Origin: Thermococcus litoralis DSM 5473
GTDB lineage: Archaea > Methanobacteriota_B > Thermococci > Thermococcales > Thermococcaceae
Length of the DNA stretch: 64,000 nucleotides
Assembly (NCBI RefSeq): GCF_000246985.2
Contig: NC_022084.1
Coordinates: 1-64,000 of the forward strand
Direction: 5' to 3'
Both the position numbers and the translations under genes were made by a program. The notes below the pieces were generated by a model. The model had not been told where the DNA came from and made no database searches. It saw nothing but the letters and a program-made list of their open reading frames with translations. Numbering within the stretch: the stretch's first letter is position 1; every line of letters starts with the position of its first letter. Below, piece by piece: positions 49,819-59,651 of the stretch.

Positions 49819-50782
49819 AAACGAAATTTTGAGAAAAATAATTCTATCTGACCTTCCCGTTGGCGATGAGAAAATCGTTGTTGGGCCAAAAGAGGGCTTT
49901 GATGCGGCTGTTCTGGAATATGATGAGAATAACTACCTTGTGATTGCCACAGACCCGGTTCTCGGAGTTCCAAGGGAGCATTTTGGATTTTTCACGTACC
50001 ACTTTGCCTCAAGCGATGTAGCCGTTTTTGGAGCAAGGCCTAGATGGCTGATTGTTGACCTTCTTTTACCCCCCGGAGCCAAAGAGGAAGAGCTGAAAGC
50101 GATTATGGAGGAGCTTAAAGAGGAATGCAAAAAATACGACACATCTATAGTGGGAGGCCACACTGGCGTTTATAAAACCATTAACGACTTTACAGCCACA
50201 ACAACTGTTATTGGAATTGTGAGAAAGGATGAACTAAAGCTTCCGCTAGCTAAGGCGGGAGATAACATAGTTATCACAAAGGGAGTTGCGGTAGAGTTCG
50301 CAGTGGGAGCTGCGTGGTTTAAAGCCGAGGAACTCAAGAGCGTACTCTCTCCATCAGAAATCTTTCATCTAAGGGGGATGTACAGGCTTGAGAGCGTTGT
50401 TAGAGATGCACTTTTGGCAAGGGAATTTGCAAGGGGAATGCACGACGCAACTGAAGGCGGTTTAACGGCTTTGCACGAAATAGCTGACAACTCCGGAGTG
50501 GGGTTTGAGGTTTATTATGAGAACCTCTATATGCATCCGCTTGTGGAGAAGGTCGTGAACTTCTACGGCGTAAATCCGCTAACCGTCTCTTCAACGGGGA
50601 CTTTAATCATTATCTCACCAAGGGAAAATACGAGAGAATTAATCAAAAAGCTCCAAACAAACGGAATAGGGGCTTTTGTCATTGGGAGATTCACAGAAGA
50701 AAGGGAAAGAGTATTGATTAAAAACGGCAAGAAAGAGGAGTTCCCGGAATTTGAAAGAGATGCATATGCAGAGGTGTACTAA
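49796..50782 (+). CDS. AIR synthase/HypE-like ATP-binding protein
   Basis: About 328 residues. VGPKEGFDAAVLEYDENNYLVIATDPVLG and HFASSDVAVFGARPRWL match the PurM/HypE/ThiL-type nucleotide-binding N-terminal domain, and MHDATEGGLTALHEIADNSGVG the C-terminal domain. It lacks the C-terminal Cys of true HypE, so hydrogenase maturation is unlikely and the role is open. ATG 49796 follows AAAGGAGGTCT; translation is coupled to the PP-loop gene. Confidence 0.85.
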   Translation: MLPLGKIRNEILRKIILSDLPVGDEKIVVGPKEGFDAAVLEYDENNYLVIATDPVLGVPREHFGFFTYHFASSDVAVFGARPRWLIVDLLLPPGAKEEELKAIMEELKEECKKYDTSIVGGHTGVYKTINDFTATTTVIGIVRKDELKLPLAKAGDNIVITKGVAVEFAVGAAWFKAEELKSVLSPSEIFHLRGMYRLESVVRDALLAREFARGMHDATEGGLTALHEIADNSGVGFEVYYENLYMHPLVEKVVNFYGVNPLTVSSTGTLIIISPRENTRELIKKLQTNGIGAFVIGRFTEERERVLIKNGKKEEFPEFERDAYAEVY

Positions 50783-51853
50783 TCATTTCACCTTATACCT
50801 CAGCAGTGCGGCAATGCCACCAAGGGCCTTGAGCTTTTCGCCACCTTCGTGTTCCGAACTAACTATTACTATTTCTCCTCTTGTGCCCCTCACGAACTCC
50901 ATTATCTCCTCTATCTTTTCCTTGTGTTCTCCCTTCAGCAGTTCGTCCAGAACTAAAAGCGTATCTATAGCCCCGTAATTTGCAGCCTCTTCGACCTCTT
51001 TCAAGCCATAGGCAACCAGCCCGTTCTTGGAGATCTCTTCAATGACCTTTTCTACAAGCTGGATTTCCTTTGCAACCCTATTTTCGTGATAAACCCTATC
51101 AACGGTGCCTCTCCTGATTACCTCATAGATGCCAGTCCTTCCCGTAACGCTTGTGTCTTCTATAACAACTTTCTTGGCTAGATCGGGATAATTCTCACTT
51201 AGGAACTTGTAGAAGTTCTCCTTTGCAAATCCCGGGCCAGCCACAATAGCCTTGTCAACATTTTCCCTTTCCATTATTTCGATCATCGTTTTGGCAAGAT
51301 CGTGGAAGAATTTTTTCTCCTCGCTCTCCCTGTCAGAGTTATACCTCTTCCCCCCAAGGTTGTGAGTCACGTTTGCTATGATGTCCACACCGTACTCTCT
51401 AACCACAGCTATGTCAGCTTCCCCCTCGTCAATTACAACTATCATAACCTTAGCCCTTTGAGAGGCCTTGACAGCCTCTTCTAACCTCTCAAGATGGTGC
51501 TTTTTCCATTTTTCTTTCTGTATCGTTATCGTGTCGTTCTCTTCTACTGCTATTGTATGGTATTTGCCTAGGGGAACCTCTTCTCGGGAAGCATACACTA
51601 TGGGGCCAGTTATCCTTAGGGCGTTTGCGAACCTGTGGAGGTTCACCTTCTCAACCTTAACCCCAAGAAACACCGGTATCGCTTGGACTTTTTCGGGTCT
51701 TAGGGAATCACTCCTCTGGCTCTGCTTTCTGAGGGTTTTAGCGTAAACAACATCGCCTTCCTCAATAATGTGATAGAGGTGCCAGAGATCATCGAGCGTC
51801 TCAACTTTTACTTTGATCTTGCCCTCCTTGGGGTCTTGATGAACTATTTTCAC
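50783..51853 (-). CDS. pelA: Ribosome rescue factor Pelota (archaeal)
   Basis: About 356 residues in the three-domain eRF1/Pelota layout. The N-terminal SM-like domain has KIVHQDPKEGKIKVKVETLDDLWHLY, and the central domain has VTHNLGGKR, without the GGQ of release factors. It splits stalled ribosomes with aEF1A. GTG 51853 reproduces the Pyrococcus N-terminus; the open frame to 51922 is not supported. The ends of pelA and the preceding gene abut at 50782/50783. Confidence 0.95.
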   Translation of the reverse strand: MKIVHQDPKEGKIKVKVETLDDLWHLYHIIEEGDVVYAKTLRKQSQRSDSLRPEKVQAIPVFLGVKVEKVNLHRFANALRITGPIVYASREEVPLGKYHTIAVEENDTITIQKEKWKKHHLERLEEAVKASQRAKVMIVVIDEGEADIAVVREYGVDIIANVTHNLGGKRYNSDRESEEKKFFHDLAKTMIEIMERENVDKAIVAGPGFAKENFYKFLSENYPDLAKKVVIEDTSVTGRTGIYEVIRRGTVDRVYHENRVAKEIQLVEKVIEEISKNGLVAYGLKEVEEAANYGAIDTLLVLDELLKGEHKEKIEEIMEFVRGTRGEIVIVSSEHEGGEKLKALGGIAALLRYKVK

Positions 51854-51904
51854 TCTCACCACCCATTCAAGATTTGAGGCTTGCTTTTTAAATAATGAGG
51901 CGCA

Positions 51905-52009
51905 ACTTTTAAAAAGCAACACCCTTTATTCACCACGACTAGGCGGTGGAAACCGCGGGATGTTCCGCTCTGCGGAGAACCACAAACAGTGAAGAACGAG
52001 GTGAAAAAG
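51905..52009 (+). promoter_or_regulatory. L15e promoter and structured 5' leader
   Basis: A TATA-like TTTTAAAAAG lies at 51907-51916. The predicted leader of about 70 nt contains GCGGT-GGAA-ACCGC and GTTCCGC-TCT-GCGG-A-GAAC hairpins. Alternative pairings exist (CACC with GGTG; CCGC with GCGG). A GAGGTGA ribosome site follows. The mutually exclusive hairpins suggest possible translational control of the ribosomal protein; an unrecognised small RNA is the alternative. Confidence 0.55.
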
Positions 52010-52594
52010 ATGGGAATGTACAAATACATTAGGGAAGCCTGGAAGAGCCCAAAAAAGAGCTACGTTGGAGAACTCTTGAAGCAGAGGATGATTAAGTGGA
52101 GAAGGGAGCCAAGCGTTGTTAGGATTGAGAGACCAACCAGACTTGATAGGGCTAGAAGTTTAGGCTACCAGGCGAAGCAGGGTTACGTTCTTGTTAGAGT
52201 TAGAGTGAGAAAAGGCGGAAGGAAAAGACCAAGGTGGAGGGGCGGAAGAAAGCCCTCAAAGATGGGTCAAGTTAAGTACTCACCAAAGAAGTCCCTCCAG
52301 TGGATTGCTGAGGAAAAAGCTGCAAGAAAGTTCCCCAACCTTGAGGTTCTCAACTCATACTGGGTTGGCGAGGACGGTATGTACAAGTGGTTTGAGGTTA
52401 TCCTAGTTGATCCACACCACCCAGTCATCAAGTCAGATCCAAAGATAGCCTGGATTGCTGGAAAAGCCCACAAGGGTAGAGTCTTTAGAGGACTCACAAG
52501 CGCTGGAAAGAGAAGCAGAGGTCTGCTCAATAAGGGTAAGGGTGCCGAGAAAGTCAGACCAAGCATTAGGGCTCACAGAGGAAGGGGTAAGTGA
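52010..52594 (+). CDS. rpl15e: Large-subunit ribosomal protein L15e
   Basis: A 194-residue very basic protein: [62 protein letters not shown] and a basic tail [10 protein letters not shown]. All are typical of archaeal and eukaryotic L15e. ATG 52010 has GAGGTGA upstream; a GTG at 51989 overlaps this site. In related genomes I recall L15e lying next to the COG1325 and Rpp30 genes, which here begin 9.5 kb downstream. Confidence 0.97.
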   Translation: MGMYKYIREAWKSPKKSYVGELLKQRMIKWRREPSVVRIERPTRLDRARSLGYQAKQGYVLVRVRVRKGGRKRPRWRGGRKPSKMGQVKYSPKKSLQWIAEEKAARKFPNLEVLNSYWVGEDGMYKWFEVILVDPHHPVIKSDPKIAWIAGKAHKGRVFRGLTSAGKRSRGLLNKGKGAEKVRPSIRAHRGRGK

Positions 52595-52711
52595 TTTGCT
52601 TTTCTTATTCTCTTTTCTGTTAGATCTGTGCATTTAGGTCTAATCTCTAATTATCAATTTTGTGATTTTAGATGGTCAAACTAAACCTGAATAACAGGGC
52701 GAAATTTCATT

Positions 52712-52785
52712 AATACTAATAAGAGTGTTAAAAAAATCAAAAAGTTTAAATAGTCATAACAAGAACTATGGGTTGAGGTGATGTT
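52712..52785 (+). promoter_or_regulatory. Island promoter 1 with inverted-repeat operator
   Basis: AATACT-AATAAG-AGTGTT (52712-52729) precedes a TATA-like GTTTAAATA near 52743-52751 and a GAGGTGAT ribosome site. The order of inverted repeat, AAATCAAAAA spacer and TATA recurs at the other two island promoters. The stretch 52595-52711 behind L15e contains T-rich termination-like tracts and no gene that I can see. Confidence 0.7.
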
Positions 52786-53331
52786 ATGACGTTAAGAATA
52801 CCGGACGACAAACCCGTCTATGTAATAATAACTTTGGGAGTGCATGAAGACCAAACTCCCTCCGACAGCCCAGAAGTTGTAAGAGCAAACTTAGAAGCTA
52901 CTGGAGTACTGAGGGTATACATGACTAATAATCTTCCGTTGTACTCTGGAAATTTTCTTGGAGTATTACATACTCCAAGAGATCATGTAGATTACAGTTG
53001 CATGAAGGCTTGGAATCTTGGACAGGCTTACGATGACAATAAGGGTCTAACAAGATATTTAGATGCAGGCGTTGCAATGTTGATGTACTACACCCCAAAT
53101 GAGATGTATGTAAAGTGGATGAGGGATTTAGCCAAGAATGGTGACTCAGCTTCTGAATATTCAACATCAGGCACAAGTAAAAGATTGTATTTTTTAATGA
53201 CTGTTGAAGACCCACACTACTGGACGTCAGATTTACAAGAGGTTATAGATGAAGCGCTCCAATGGTTTGATGGGATAATACTCTATAATTATAGGAGCTT
53301 GGTAATGAGAGGAGGTATTGAAAGGATATGA
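52786..53331 (+). CDS. Island unit 1: uncharacterised cytosolic protein
   Basis: A 181-residue protein beginning DDKPVYVIITLGVHEDQTPSD, with no signal peptide or membrane segment. I do not recognise it. Alternating hydrophobic strands and TSDLQEVIDEALQWFDGIILYNYRS near the end suggest an alpha/beta, possibly TIM-barrel-like fragment. It occupies the same position, behind the same promoter type, as the DUF4855-like proteins of units 2 and 3. Its TGA overlaps the next ATG as ATGA, so it is coupled to the secreted toroid gene. Confidence 0.75.
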   Translation: MTLRIPDDKPVYVIITLGVHEDQTPSDSPEVVRANLEATGVLRVYMTNNLPLYSGNFLGVLHTPRDHVDYSCMKAWNLGQAYDDNKGLTRYLDAGVAMLMYYTPNEMYVKWMRDLAKNGDSASEYSTSGTSKRLYFLMTVEDPHYWTSDLQEVIDEALQWFDGIILYNYRSLVMRGGIERI

Positions 53332-55061
53332 CAAGAAAATTAGTTCTATGGTTTTTCGTATTCTTTTTAATTCTACCCCTCCCTGCAAATGCTCAAAGCC
53401 CAATAAAGGAGTACCAAGAAAAGGTTTTGGAAGTAAAGAATGGAGCAGCTAACGGATATTTTCCTGACTACAATATGTTCCCGAGTTTTATATACACTTG
53501 CCACTCTTATTGGGGGATTTCCCCTCTAAAGATTTACTATCTTTACATTGAGACTATCTCACTCGTTAGAAGTGGATATAACGAAAGTAGGCTTGAGAAA
53601 TTAAGGGAAACGATAAAAAGCCTGCAAGAAAGAGATGGTTCTTTTCCAGCGGTTCCGCTCCAAGAAACAATTTATTACCCTTGGAGTACTGATGGAATGA
53701 CCTTCGAGTATTGTGAATCTTCCAAAGCAGGCTCAACGGCTTTGGCTTTATTAGCTCTCCTCGAAGCAGGCGAAAACCCAAACTCCGAAGTAATTCAAAA
53801 AGGCGTCCAATATCTCTTAGAAACCATGAAAAGAAAACCCTACTATCCTGATGAAAATGTTAGTAGATTTGTCCCGGGTTGCTATGGTGAAAACTGGACT
53901 ATCATACCTTGCAGATCCGCTTTTCCGAGCAATGCAACTCACGGGGCTTACTGGACAACAAGAGTTTGCAGAATGGATAGGGGAGGCTTTAGTGTATGTA
54001 TTGAAGTTCCAGGAGTTGCAACAACGGCCTATGCAACAGCGCTTCTCCACAAGCTCGGTTATGATGTCAGGGATGAATTAAAATTTCTACAAGAGTATCT
54101 TACTCTCGACAACTTAATAAATCGACCCTTAAGTTCCTGTTGTATCGAATTTGCAAACATCTCAACAAAAGATCTAGAACCAGGTGAACTAAAGATCTAC
54201 TACTCTCACAGAAGACCTCCAAAATGGTGGTGGAGAGAAGATTTAGCCTTTCCTGTGAATGATTTTGACTATCGGGATCCTTATGAGAGCCTAGCTTTGC
54301 CTTTGCTCTACTTGAGAGAGGAAGGTTTAATTTTTGAAAATAATGCAACGAGAACGATACTCGAAGCTCTAAAAGAAAGTCAAAAAGTTCCAGAAAAATA
54401 CATCTACCTTGAGATCTCCGGCTACAAATATAAAGGGTCTTCTTACTTTGTAGTAAACATGACTCCCCTGATAGTTCTAAACGGAACTCTTAGGGAAGAT
54501 TATCAGGGAGAATTTTATGCATATTACGGGTTCAAGTTCCCAAATGAGAGCATTAAAATTGAAGTTAGGTCTACCAATGCACGTGCTGGTGCCATTCTAG
54601 CATCTAAAGTTGATGTCCTCGATACAATGTTCATGATTTACTCCAATTCAAGGTGCAATAAAGAAGCAGAGTTAAGTAAAGAGTGCTTTTTAAATGAATT
54701 CCCTCCATCAATCCTTGACTATTCATGGAGCAGTGACGTTTATTCAACGGCAGTAGCTTTAATATGGCTTTATGCTTCCAATGAAACCACTTATGAAGGC
54801 TTTCAAAAGGCGATTGAATACTTGGGGACTAAAGGCCTTAAGGATGGCTCAAGAAGCTTTGATGGTTATGCTTATGCTCTTATTGCTTTGAGCTTGTATA
54901 GTGGAGACTGGGAGAGAAACCGCCCAGAAATTGGTAATGACGGGGAGAATACTAAGTATCTAGCTTACATCCTTGTGCTAGTTATGATACTTTCAGTAAC
55001 CATCGGAGGTTATTTTTTATGGAGGAGCATGAACAAAGATGAACTTGGTGGAAATCTCTAA
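53328..55061 (+). CDS. Island unit 1: secreted, membrane-anchored alpha/alpha-toroid protein
   Basis: A 577-residue protein. Residues 1-22 are a signal peptide ending PANAQ. Repeats of the prenyltransferase/squalene-cyclase type follow: ETIKSLQERDGSFPA, STALALLALLEAGENPNSE, TTAYATALLHKLGYD, STAVALIWLYASN and SRSFDGYAYALIALSLY. A C-terminal helix (YLAYILVLVMILSVTIGGYFLW) anchors it, so the toroid faces outside. Many Cys (for example SSCCIEF) suggest disulfides. No catalytic Asp motif of true cyclases is seen; binding or processing of an extracellular ligand is only a guess. A paralogue lies at 57644-59555. Confidence 0.85.
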   Translation: MTRKLVLWFFVFFLILPLPANAQSPIKEYQEKVLEVKNGAANGYFPDYNMFPSFIYTCHSYWGISPLKIYYLYIETISLVRSGYNESRLEKLRETIKSLQERDGSFPAVPLQETIYYPWSTDGMTFEYCESSKAGSTALALLALLEAGENPNSEVIQKGVQYLLETMKRKPYYPDENVSRFVPGCYGENWTIIPCRSAFPSNATHGAYWTTRVCRMDRGGFSVCIEVPGVATTAYATALLHKLGYDVRDELKFLQEYLTLDNLINRPLSSCCIEFANISTKDLEPGELKIYYSHRRPPKWWWREDLAFPVNDFDYRDPYESLALPLLYLREEGLIFENNATRTILEALKESQKVPEKYIYLEISGYKYKGSSYFVVNMTPLIVLNGTLREDYQGEFYAYYGFKFPNESIKIEVRSTNARAGAILASKVDVLDTMFMIYSNSRCNKEAELSKECFLNEFPPSILDYSWSSDVYSTAVALIWLYASNETTYEGFQKAIEYLGTKGLKDGSRSFDGYAYALIALSLYSGDWERNRPEIGNDGENTKYLAYILVLVMILSVTIGGYFLWRSMNKDELGGNL

Positions 55062-55157
55062 AAAGTTATTAACCCCGTCCTTTCCCACCTTTATATTTTA
55101 CTTTGGCCCTCCAAGCTCCCTTTAGCTTCAGAATAATAATTCTGGACTCTGTTTAGA

Positions 55158-55246
55158 GGAGTAGAATGTTATTTATACTATCAAAAGTATTAAGAAATCA
55201 AAAGACTTAAAAGCGTCGTGGAATGACTATTAATTGAGGTGACATT
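55158..55246 (+). promoter_or_regulatory. Island promoter 2 with inverted-repeat operator
   Basis: ATACT-ATCAAA-AGTAT (55175-55190), then AAATCAAAAGACTTAAAA with the TATA-like part near 55205-55212, then TTGAGGTGACA. The 60 bp from the operator leftward (AGGAGTAGAATGTTATTTATAC) closely match island promoter 3. The rest of the gap after unit 1 (55062-55157) contains T-rich tracts and a small CAGAAT-AATA-ATTCTG palindrome. Confidence 0.75.
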
Positions 55247-56159
55247 ATGACAAAGTATGTACTGTGGTGGTACAAATACACTGGAGAATATACCCAAGTT
55301 AGCAATGCAACACCAGATGATTTGTATATTAATGGATTTGACTTTGCAGTGGCTTTGGATGGAGAAGGAACAAGAACAAAATTCAGTGGTTCTTTATATA
55401 GTAATGGATATAACGATGGCAGAGAGCTTGCTTTGAGAGTGAAAGGATGGTTAGATGGAGCAAGCGGTATTCCATATTTAGTAACAATACCCTATTTTAC
55501 TCCCAGTGGAGGAAAGAGGGGCTTGAGTTACTGGGAGGGTTGGATTGATGGAGTTGCTAGCATTGAAAGTTATTATTTTACAGGGATTCTATTGGAGTTT
55601 GGAGGATGCCAAGCCTATACAAAGTGGACGTATCACTGAATATGAAATCAACACTATCTTAGGACGTATTCAAGAAGTAGGAAGAGATCTTGGAAAAGAT
55701 TTACAGTTTATTTGGATCCCTACACTAAGGAGTGTTCTATGCTCCGGAACAATAACAGACCAAGATGGTGATGGAGTAATAACAAATAATGATGTAATAC
55801 TGTGGTTAGATAAGTACTCGGAAATTGCTCTGTTGTCAAAGTACTTTGACTATGTATTTCCGCAACCAGGATACTACTTTGCAGATAAGATTGGTGCAAA
55901 CTGCAACCAAATAGAGTACACTTACAGCCTCTTAGTTGATATTCTAAGATGGATAAAAAACAGTAATCCTTCCAATGTTTATATAGAAATGGAGGCTGAT
56001 GGTGCCGTTAGAAGTTCTGAGTATAAATTACAGAGGGCATGTGATTATGTGTCTTCTCAAGAAGCCATAAGTGGCAGTATATGGGAAAATAGGGCATATT
56101 ACTTTGACTGGGACATAAACATAGTTCCATACATTAGAAATACGTGCCCCAAGTGGTGA
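55247..56159 (+). pseudogene. Island unit 2: DUF4855-like protein, frameshifted at a T4 run
   Basis: Two overlapping frames together encode one protein of about 303 residues. The first carries TKYVLWWYKYTGEY to GWIDGVASIESYY; the second continues LQGFYWSLEDA and ends RNTCPKW. Removing one T from 55576-55579 joins them. FIWIP, FDYVFPQPGYYF and VYIEMEAD match the intact paralogue at 59748-60659 and remind me of DUF4855 barrels. A DQDGDGVITNND segment looks like a dockerin/EF-hand calcium loop and is absent from the paralogue. There is no signal peptide. It may be a sequencing error rather than a dead gene. Confidence 0.75.
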
Positions 56160-56161
56160 AA

Positions 56162-57647
56162 ATGAGAAAAAAGCCTCTCATTTTCTGCTTTTTAATGCTC
56201 CTCTTTACTCACTTAGCTCATTCTTTGACTATTAACAACGCTCTAATAGGAAACCCAACAATTTTTAACATTACAAATTCATCAACTCAACTTTTAGTGG
56301 TTTATTCTCCTTCAGAGGATAGATTTGAGCTGTTGAACTTGACAGCATTTCCATGCAAAATCAACGTTTGCTCCAATTTTACTATGAATCCAATTCATTG
56401 TTCTCCTCAAGGATGTCTTTTTTATGGATGTGAGGGGTGTGATAGACCCTTACCTGGTAGGGTGTATGATCACTATGGCTACCTTTATCCCAGTGGGGAA
56501 TTTAGGGAATTGCTCAGCTTTCGGAATGATGGAGCAGTGAGTATTTTCTGGAATCGAGATTACTACCTTGTACTCCATCCCTTTTACTGCTTCTCTATGT
56601 GGTGCAATTTGGAGCATTTTGATTCCCTCCTTTGGTTGTCTACTATCAAGGATGGACAAGTGAAGGTGAAGAAGTATGGATATTTAACGGGAGATTTCAG
56701 AAATGTCTCTTCCCCTTTGCTAGCTCAAAAAGGATACATTTACTTTGTTCGCAATCTCAAGAACGGCGCCTTAGCGATTTTTAATCAAAACTTTACCGAA
56801 GCTGTAATTCTCATAGATGCTGTTCCAATGCTGAAGATAATATCCTCATTCTCTCTCAATGATTCCCAACTCATTTATGATTCTGAAAACATCTATCTGC
56901 TTTACAACGGAACACTCTACACTATAGAACCTTCGAAGGGTGATTATCACCTTCCAGGAGATTTCAAAAGAGTTGCAGAGTTTCGCAGGAACTTCACAAT
57001 CATAGGAGCATATAATAAGAGACTCTTTTTGGTGAACGATAGTGGAACTTACCGTTATGATACAAAAAATTAAGAAACTTGAAATAATTGTGAAATCTAA
57101 AGCTCAAATGTCAGAGTTTCATGAGGGTAAAGCATTGCTTTTTGCTAATGGCACACTCTATGAAGTCTCAGACAACATTGTTCGAGCGGGGAAGATAAAT
57201 CTCAAAAACTTTAATGCATCTGAATTTCACAAGCTCTTTTACATAACACTTGACTGCCGTAGGGAGCAGTTTGAGGAAGACACCAACATTTTTTGGAGCC
57301 CTAAGGGCTGGTTGCTTTATAATGGCTCATCCCTTTACTTCTTCAATGGCACTCTTAAGAAAGTTTTAAACAATGCTTCATGGATAAAATGGATTGGATG
57401 GAATGGGAAAGAGTGGATTTTAGCAGATAGTGAGATAGTTTTAAAATTCGATGGGCAAAGAATTGAAAATTTGACTCCAAAGCTCAAGGAATTTTTAGGA
57501 GCTAATAAAACAAACACAACAATTTTAACACCCCTACCTTCAAGTTCAGTAGAAGTCTCAAACTTTAATGATAAGCTTGTTACTATTGTTTTAATCTTAG
57601 TGTTTATTCTAATTGGATTTTATCTCATGAGGAGAAAGTTAAAATGA
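56162..57647 (+). pseudogene. Island unit 2: secreted, anchored beta-rich protein, frameshifted at an A6 run
   Basis: The first frame (RKKPLIFCFLMLLFTHLAHS signal peptide) ends at 57073 with YRYDTKN. Deleting one A from 57064-57069 continues it as YRYDTKIKKLEIIVKSK to a C-terminal membrane helix (LVTIVLILVFILIGFYLM). About 494 residues result. Repeated short strand motifs such as NGTLYTIEP, NGTLYEVSD and NGSSLYFFNGTLKKV suggest a beta-propeller-like extracellular domain; many Cys lie near residues 55-90. ATG 56162 follows GGTGAAA just after the unit's first gene, and the end overlaps the toroid gene as ATGA. The shift may be artefactual. Confidence 0.75.
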
Positions 57648-59555
57648 GAAATGTAACTTTTGTTTTAATTCTTATTTCATTTTCATTAGTTCAGAGCATC
57701 TCCTTGCATAGCATAGAAGAATATCAAATGAAAACGCTCTACTCCTACGCTAAAAATTATGGAATCTCAAGTTACAGTTTTGTTAAAGAGAGCGATGAGT
57801 TTTATCTAACGTGCCTCAAGGTAATAGCCCTTGCAAGAAGCGGCTTTCCAAGGGATTCTCCAGACTTCCAGAGGCTGGTGGAGGGAATAAAATCAAAACA
57901 ATTAAAAGACGGCTCATTTCCTCCAATAATTACCAACGATTACCCAAAGGCAGAGGGTGAATGGGTTTACTGGGAGAAGTCAAAAGCCGCTGGAACTGCT
58001 CTCGCTCTGCTGGCTCTTCTTGAGGCTGGAGAAACCCCAAACTCCGAAGTTGTAACCAAGGGAATTAAATTTCTCTTGGCTAACAAAACAAACGAGTATT
58101 GGACGTCTACAGTTTACATGGACTGGGAAAGGACAGGAATTAAAAGAATTGAGGAGTTTCCAAGCTTAGTTGCAACAGCTTATGCCACTGCCCTATTACA
58201 TAAACTCGGCTACAATGTTACTGATTCTTGGCAATGGTTTAGGACTAACCTGAATACAAAGAACTTAACCAGAAACTATGCTTTTGACAATCTTTTTGTG
58301 GGTTTTCTCTTTCCAATGCCCTACAGGGATTTCAGAATGCCCTATGAAAGCCTAACTTTACCATTACTTTACTTAAGAGAAGAAGGCTTTAAGCTCAATA
58401 ACGAAACTTTAGAGTTCTTTAGTTCGCTCTTTAAGCAATCCCAATACTCAGGAAACGCAACTTTGCTCTTCGTCTTCTACGAAAATTATAGCACCAAGTA
58501 TGAACTCAAGCTCCTTCGCTTTTCTTTGATAAATAAAATGTGGGAAGAGAGCAAACTGACCTCCTTCCCGCCTTGAAAGGTGAGGGTTCCAACGAGCTAA
58601 CCCCTCGCCAATAGCAGGAAGGTTTACGGGCGACTCATTCCCTACTCCCGTTACCGCCTTTCGGTTCAGCCCGAGGGGACGGTCTCGCCCCCGTTACCCC
58701 TACCCCCAAGGGGACTCGGGGTTATGGTTTCAGAGGCCAAACCTTCAGTTTTTACTGCCTCGAAGGGCAGTCTTTCAAGGACGCTTAACAGCGTCCTAAC
58801 CACTCCAAGTCGGAGTGGTAACGCAACCCCCTCATCTCATCGGGTTATCAAATTTGGCCTCTTCGAGGCCTTACTACACTATGAAGTTTAAAAGGGTTTT
58901 GGTTTTAAAGGGCTGAATTTCCGAACACGGCATCCCCGCCCTGAAAGGCAAGGCCTTCAAAAGAGTAATCCGGGGAGTTGCTAACGGGAAAATCAAGCCC
59001 CAATTAAACCCTGAAGAGGAGATTGCAGTTCTAAAGATAGAGGGTTTGCGAAAGATAAATCCTCAAAAGTCAGGCGCTTTTAAGAAGTTGGGGATAATCA
59101 ACAAAAGTATGAAGATTTACCCGGAGTTCCCTATGAACTACATAAACTCTCGTTCTTATGTTGCCTCCCAAATACTCCACTTTTCTGAAACCAATGGGAC
59201 TTACTACATAATCCCTCTCCCCAAACTGGATAAATCATGGAATCACGATGTATATTCAACCTCAATAGCCCTGATTTGGTTGTACCTAGCAAATAAAACC
59301 GAGTATAAAGGGTTTAATGGCGGAATTGAATTTTTACAAAGTAGTGGGGAAAGTCTAAGCTTTGACGGTTATGCATACGCTTTGATTGCTTTAAGCCTGT
59401 ACAATGGAGATTGGGAAAAGAATAAGCCAGAGATTAATATCATTGTCTCCAATGAAGGAGGGAGTATTAGATACCCGACTTACATTCTCGCAATAATTAT
59501 GATATTTTCAATAGGTTACTTTTGGAGAAAGCGTAAACAAGATAAAGGTCTCTAA
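57644..59555 (+). pseudogene. Island unit 2: toroid protein interrupted by an inserted element
   Basis: Left part 57644-58576: signal peptide, then LALARSGF-type and GTALALLALLEAGETPNSEVV, TAYATALLHKLGYN repeats paralogous to the protein at 53328-55061. It stops at the start of a GC-rich insert. Right part about 59086-59555 resumes the homology at NKSMKIYPEF (paralogue NESIKIEVRS), then NHDVYSTSIALIWLYLAN, LSFDGYAYALIALSLYNGDW and the C-terminal anchor. The right frame is open leftward into the insert (about 45 codons, APALK-like reading of unclear origin). About 500 bp separate the two homologous parts, so the gene is disrupted. Confidence 0.85.
58565..58955. mobile_element. GC-rich hairpin-dense insertion (possible IS605-type remnant or structured RNA)
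   Basis: Four tandem perfect hairpins are visible: ACTGCC/GGCAGT (58754-58771), AGGACGC/GCGTCCT (58778-58797), ACCACTCC/GGAGTGGT (58799-58819) and GGCCTC/GAGGCC (58856-58870). More GC-rich pairing potential lies at 58620-58740. The ends carry similar 19-bp direct repeats, CCCGCCTTGAAAGGTGAGG at 58567 and CCCGCCCTGAAAGGCAAGG at 58935. The right repeat follows CGAACACGGCATCC, which resembles IS200/IS605 (tnpB) right ends as I remember them. No transposase gene is present. GC content like that of the SRP RNA suggests a folded RNA, for example a reRNA/omegaRNA remnant. Exact boundaries are uncertain. Confidence 0.65.
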
Positions 59556-59651
59556 TAGAGCGTTAATTCATCATTTTCTACTTTTTATATCTCATATCAA
59601 CTCTCTGGTTCTCTAAAGCTTAGTGGGAAGCCAACAAAGCAACTTCAAACC

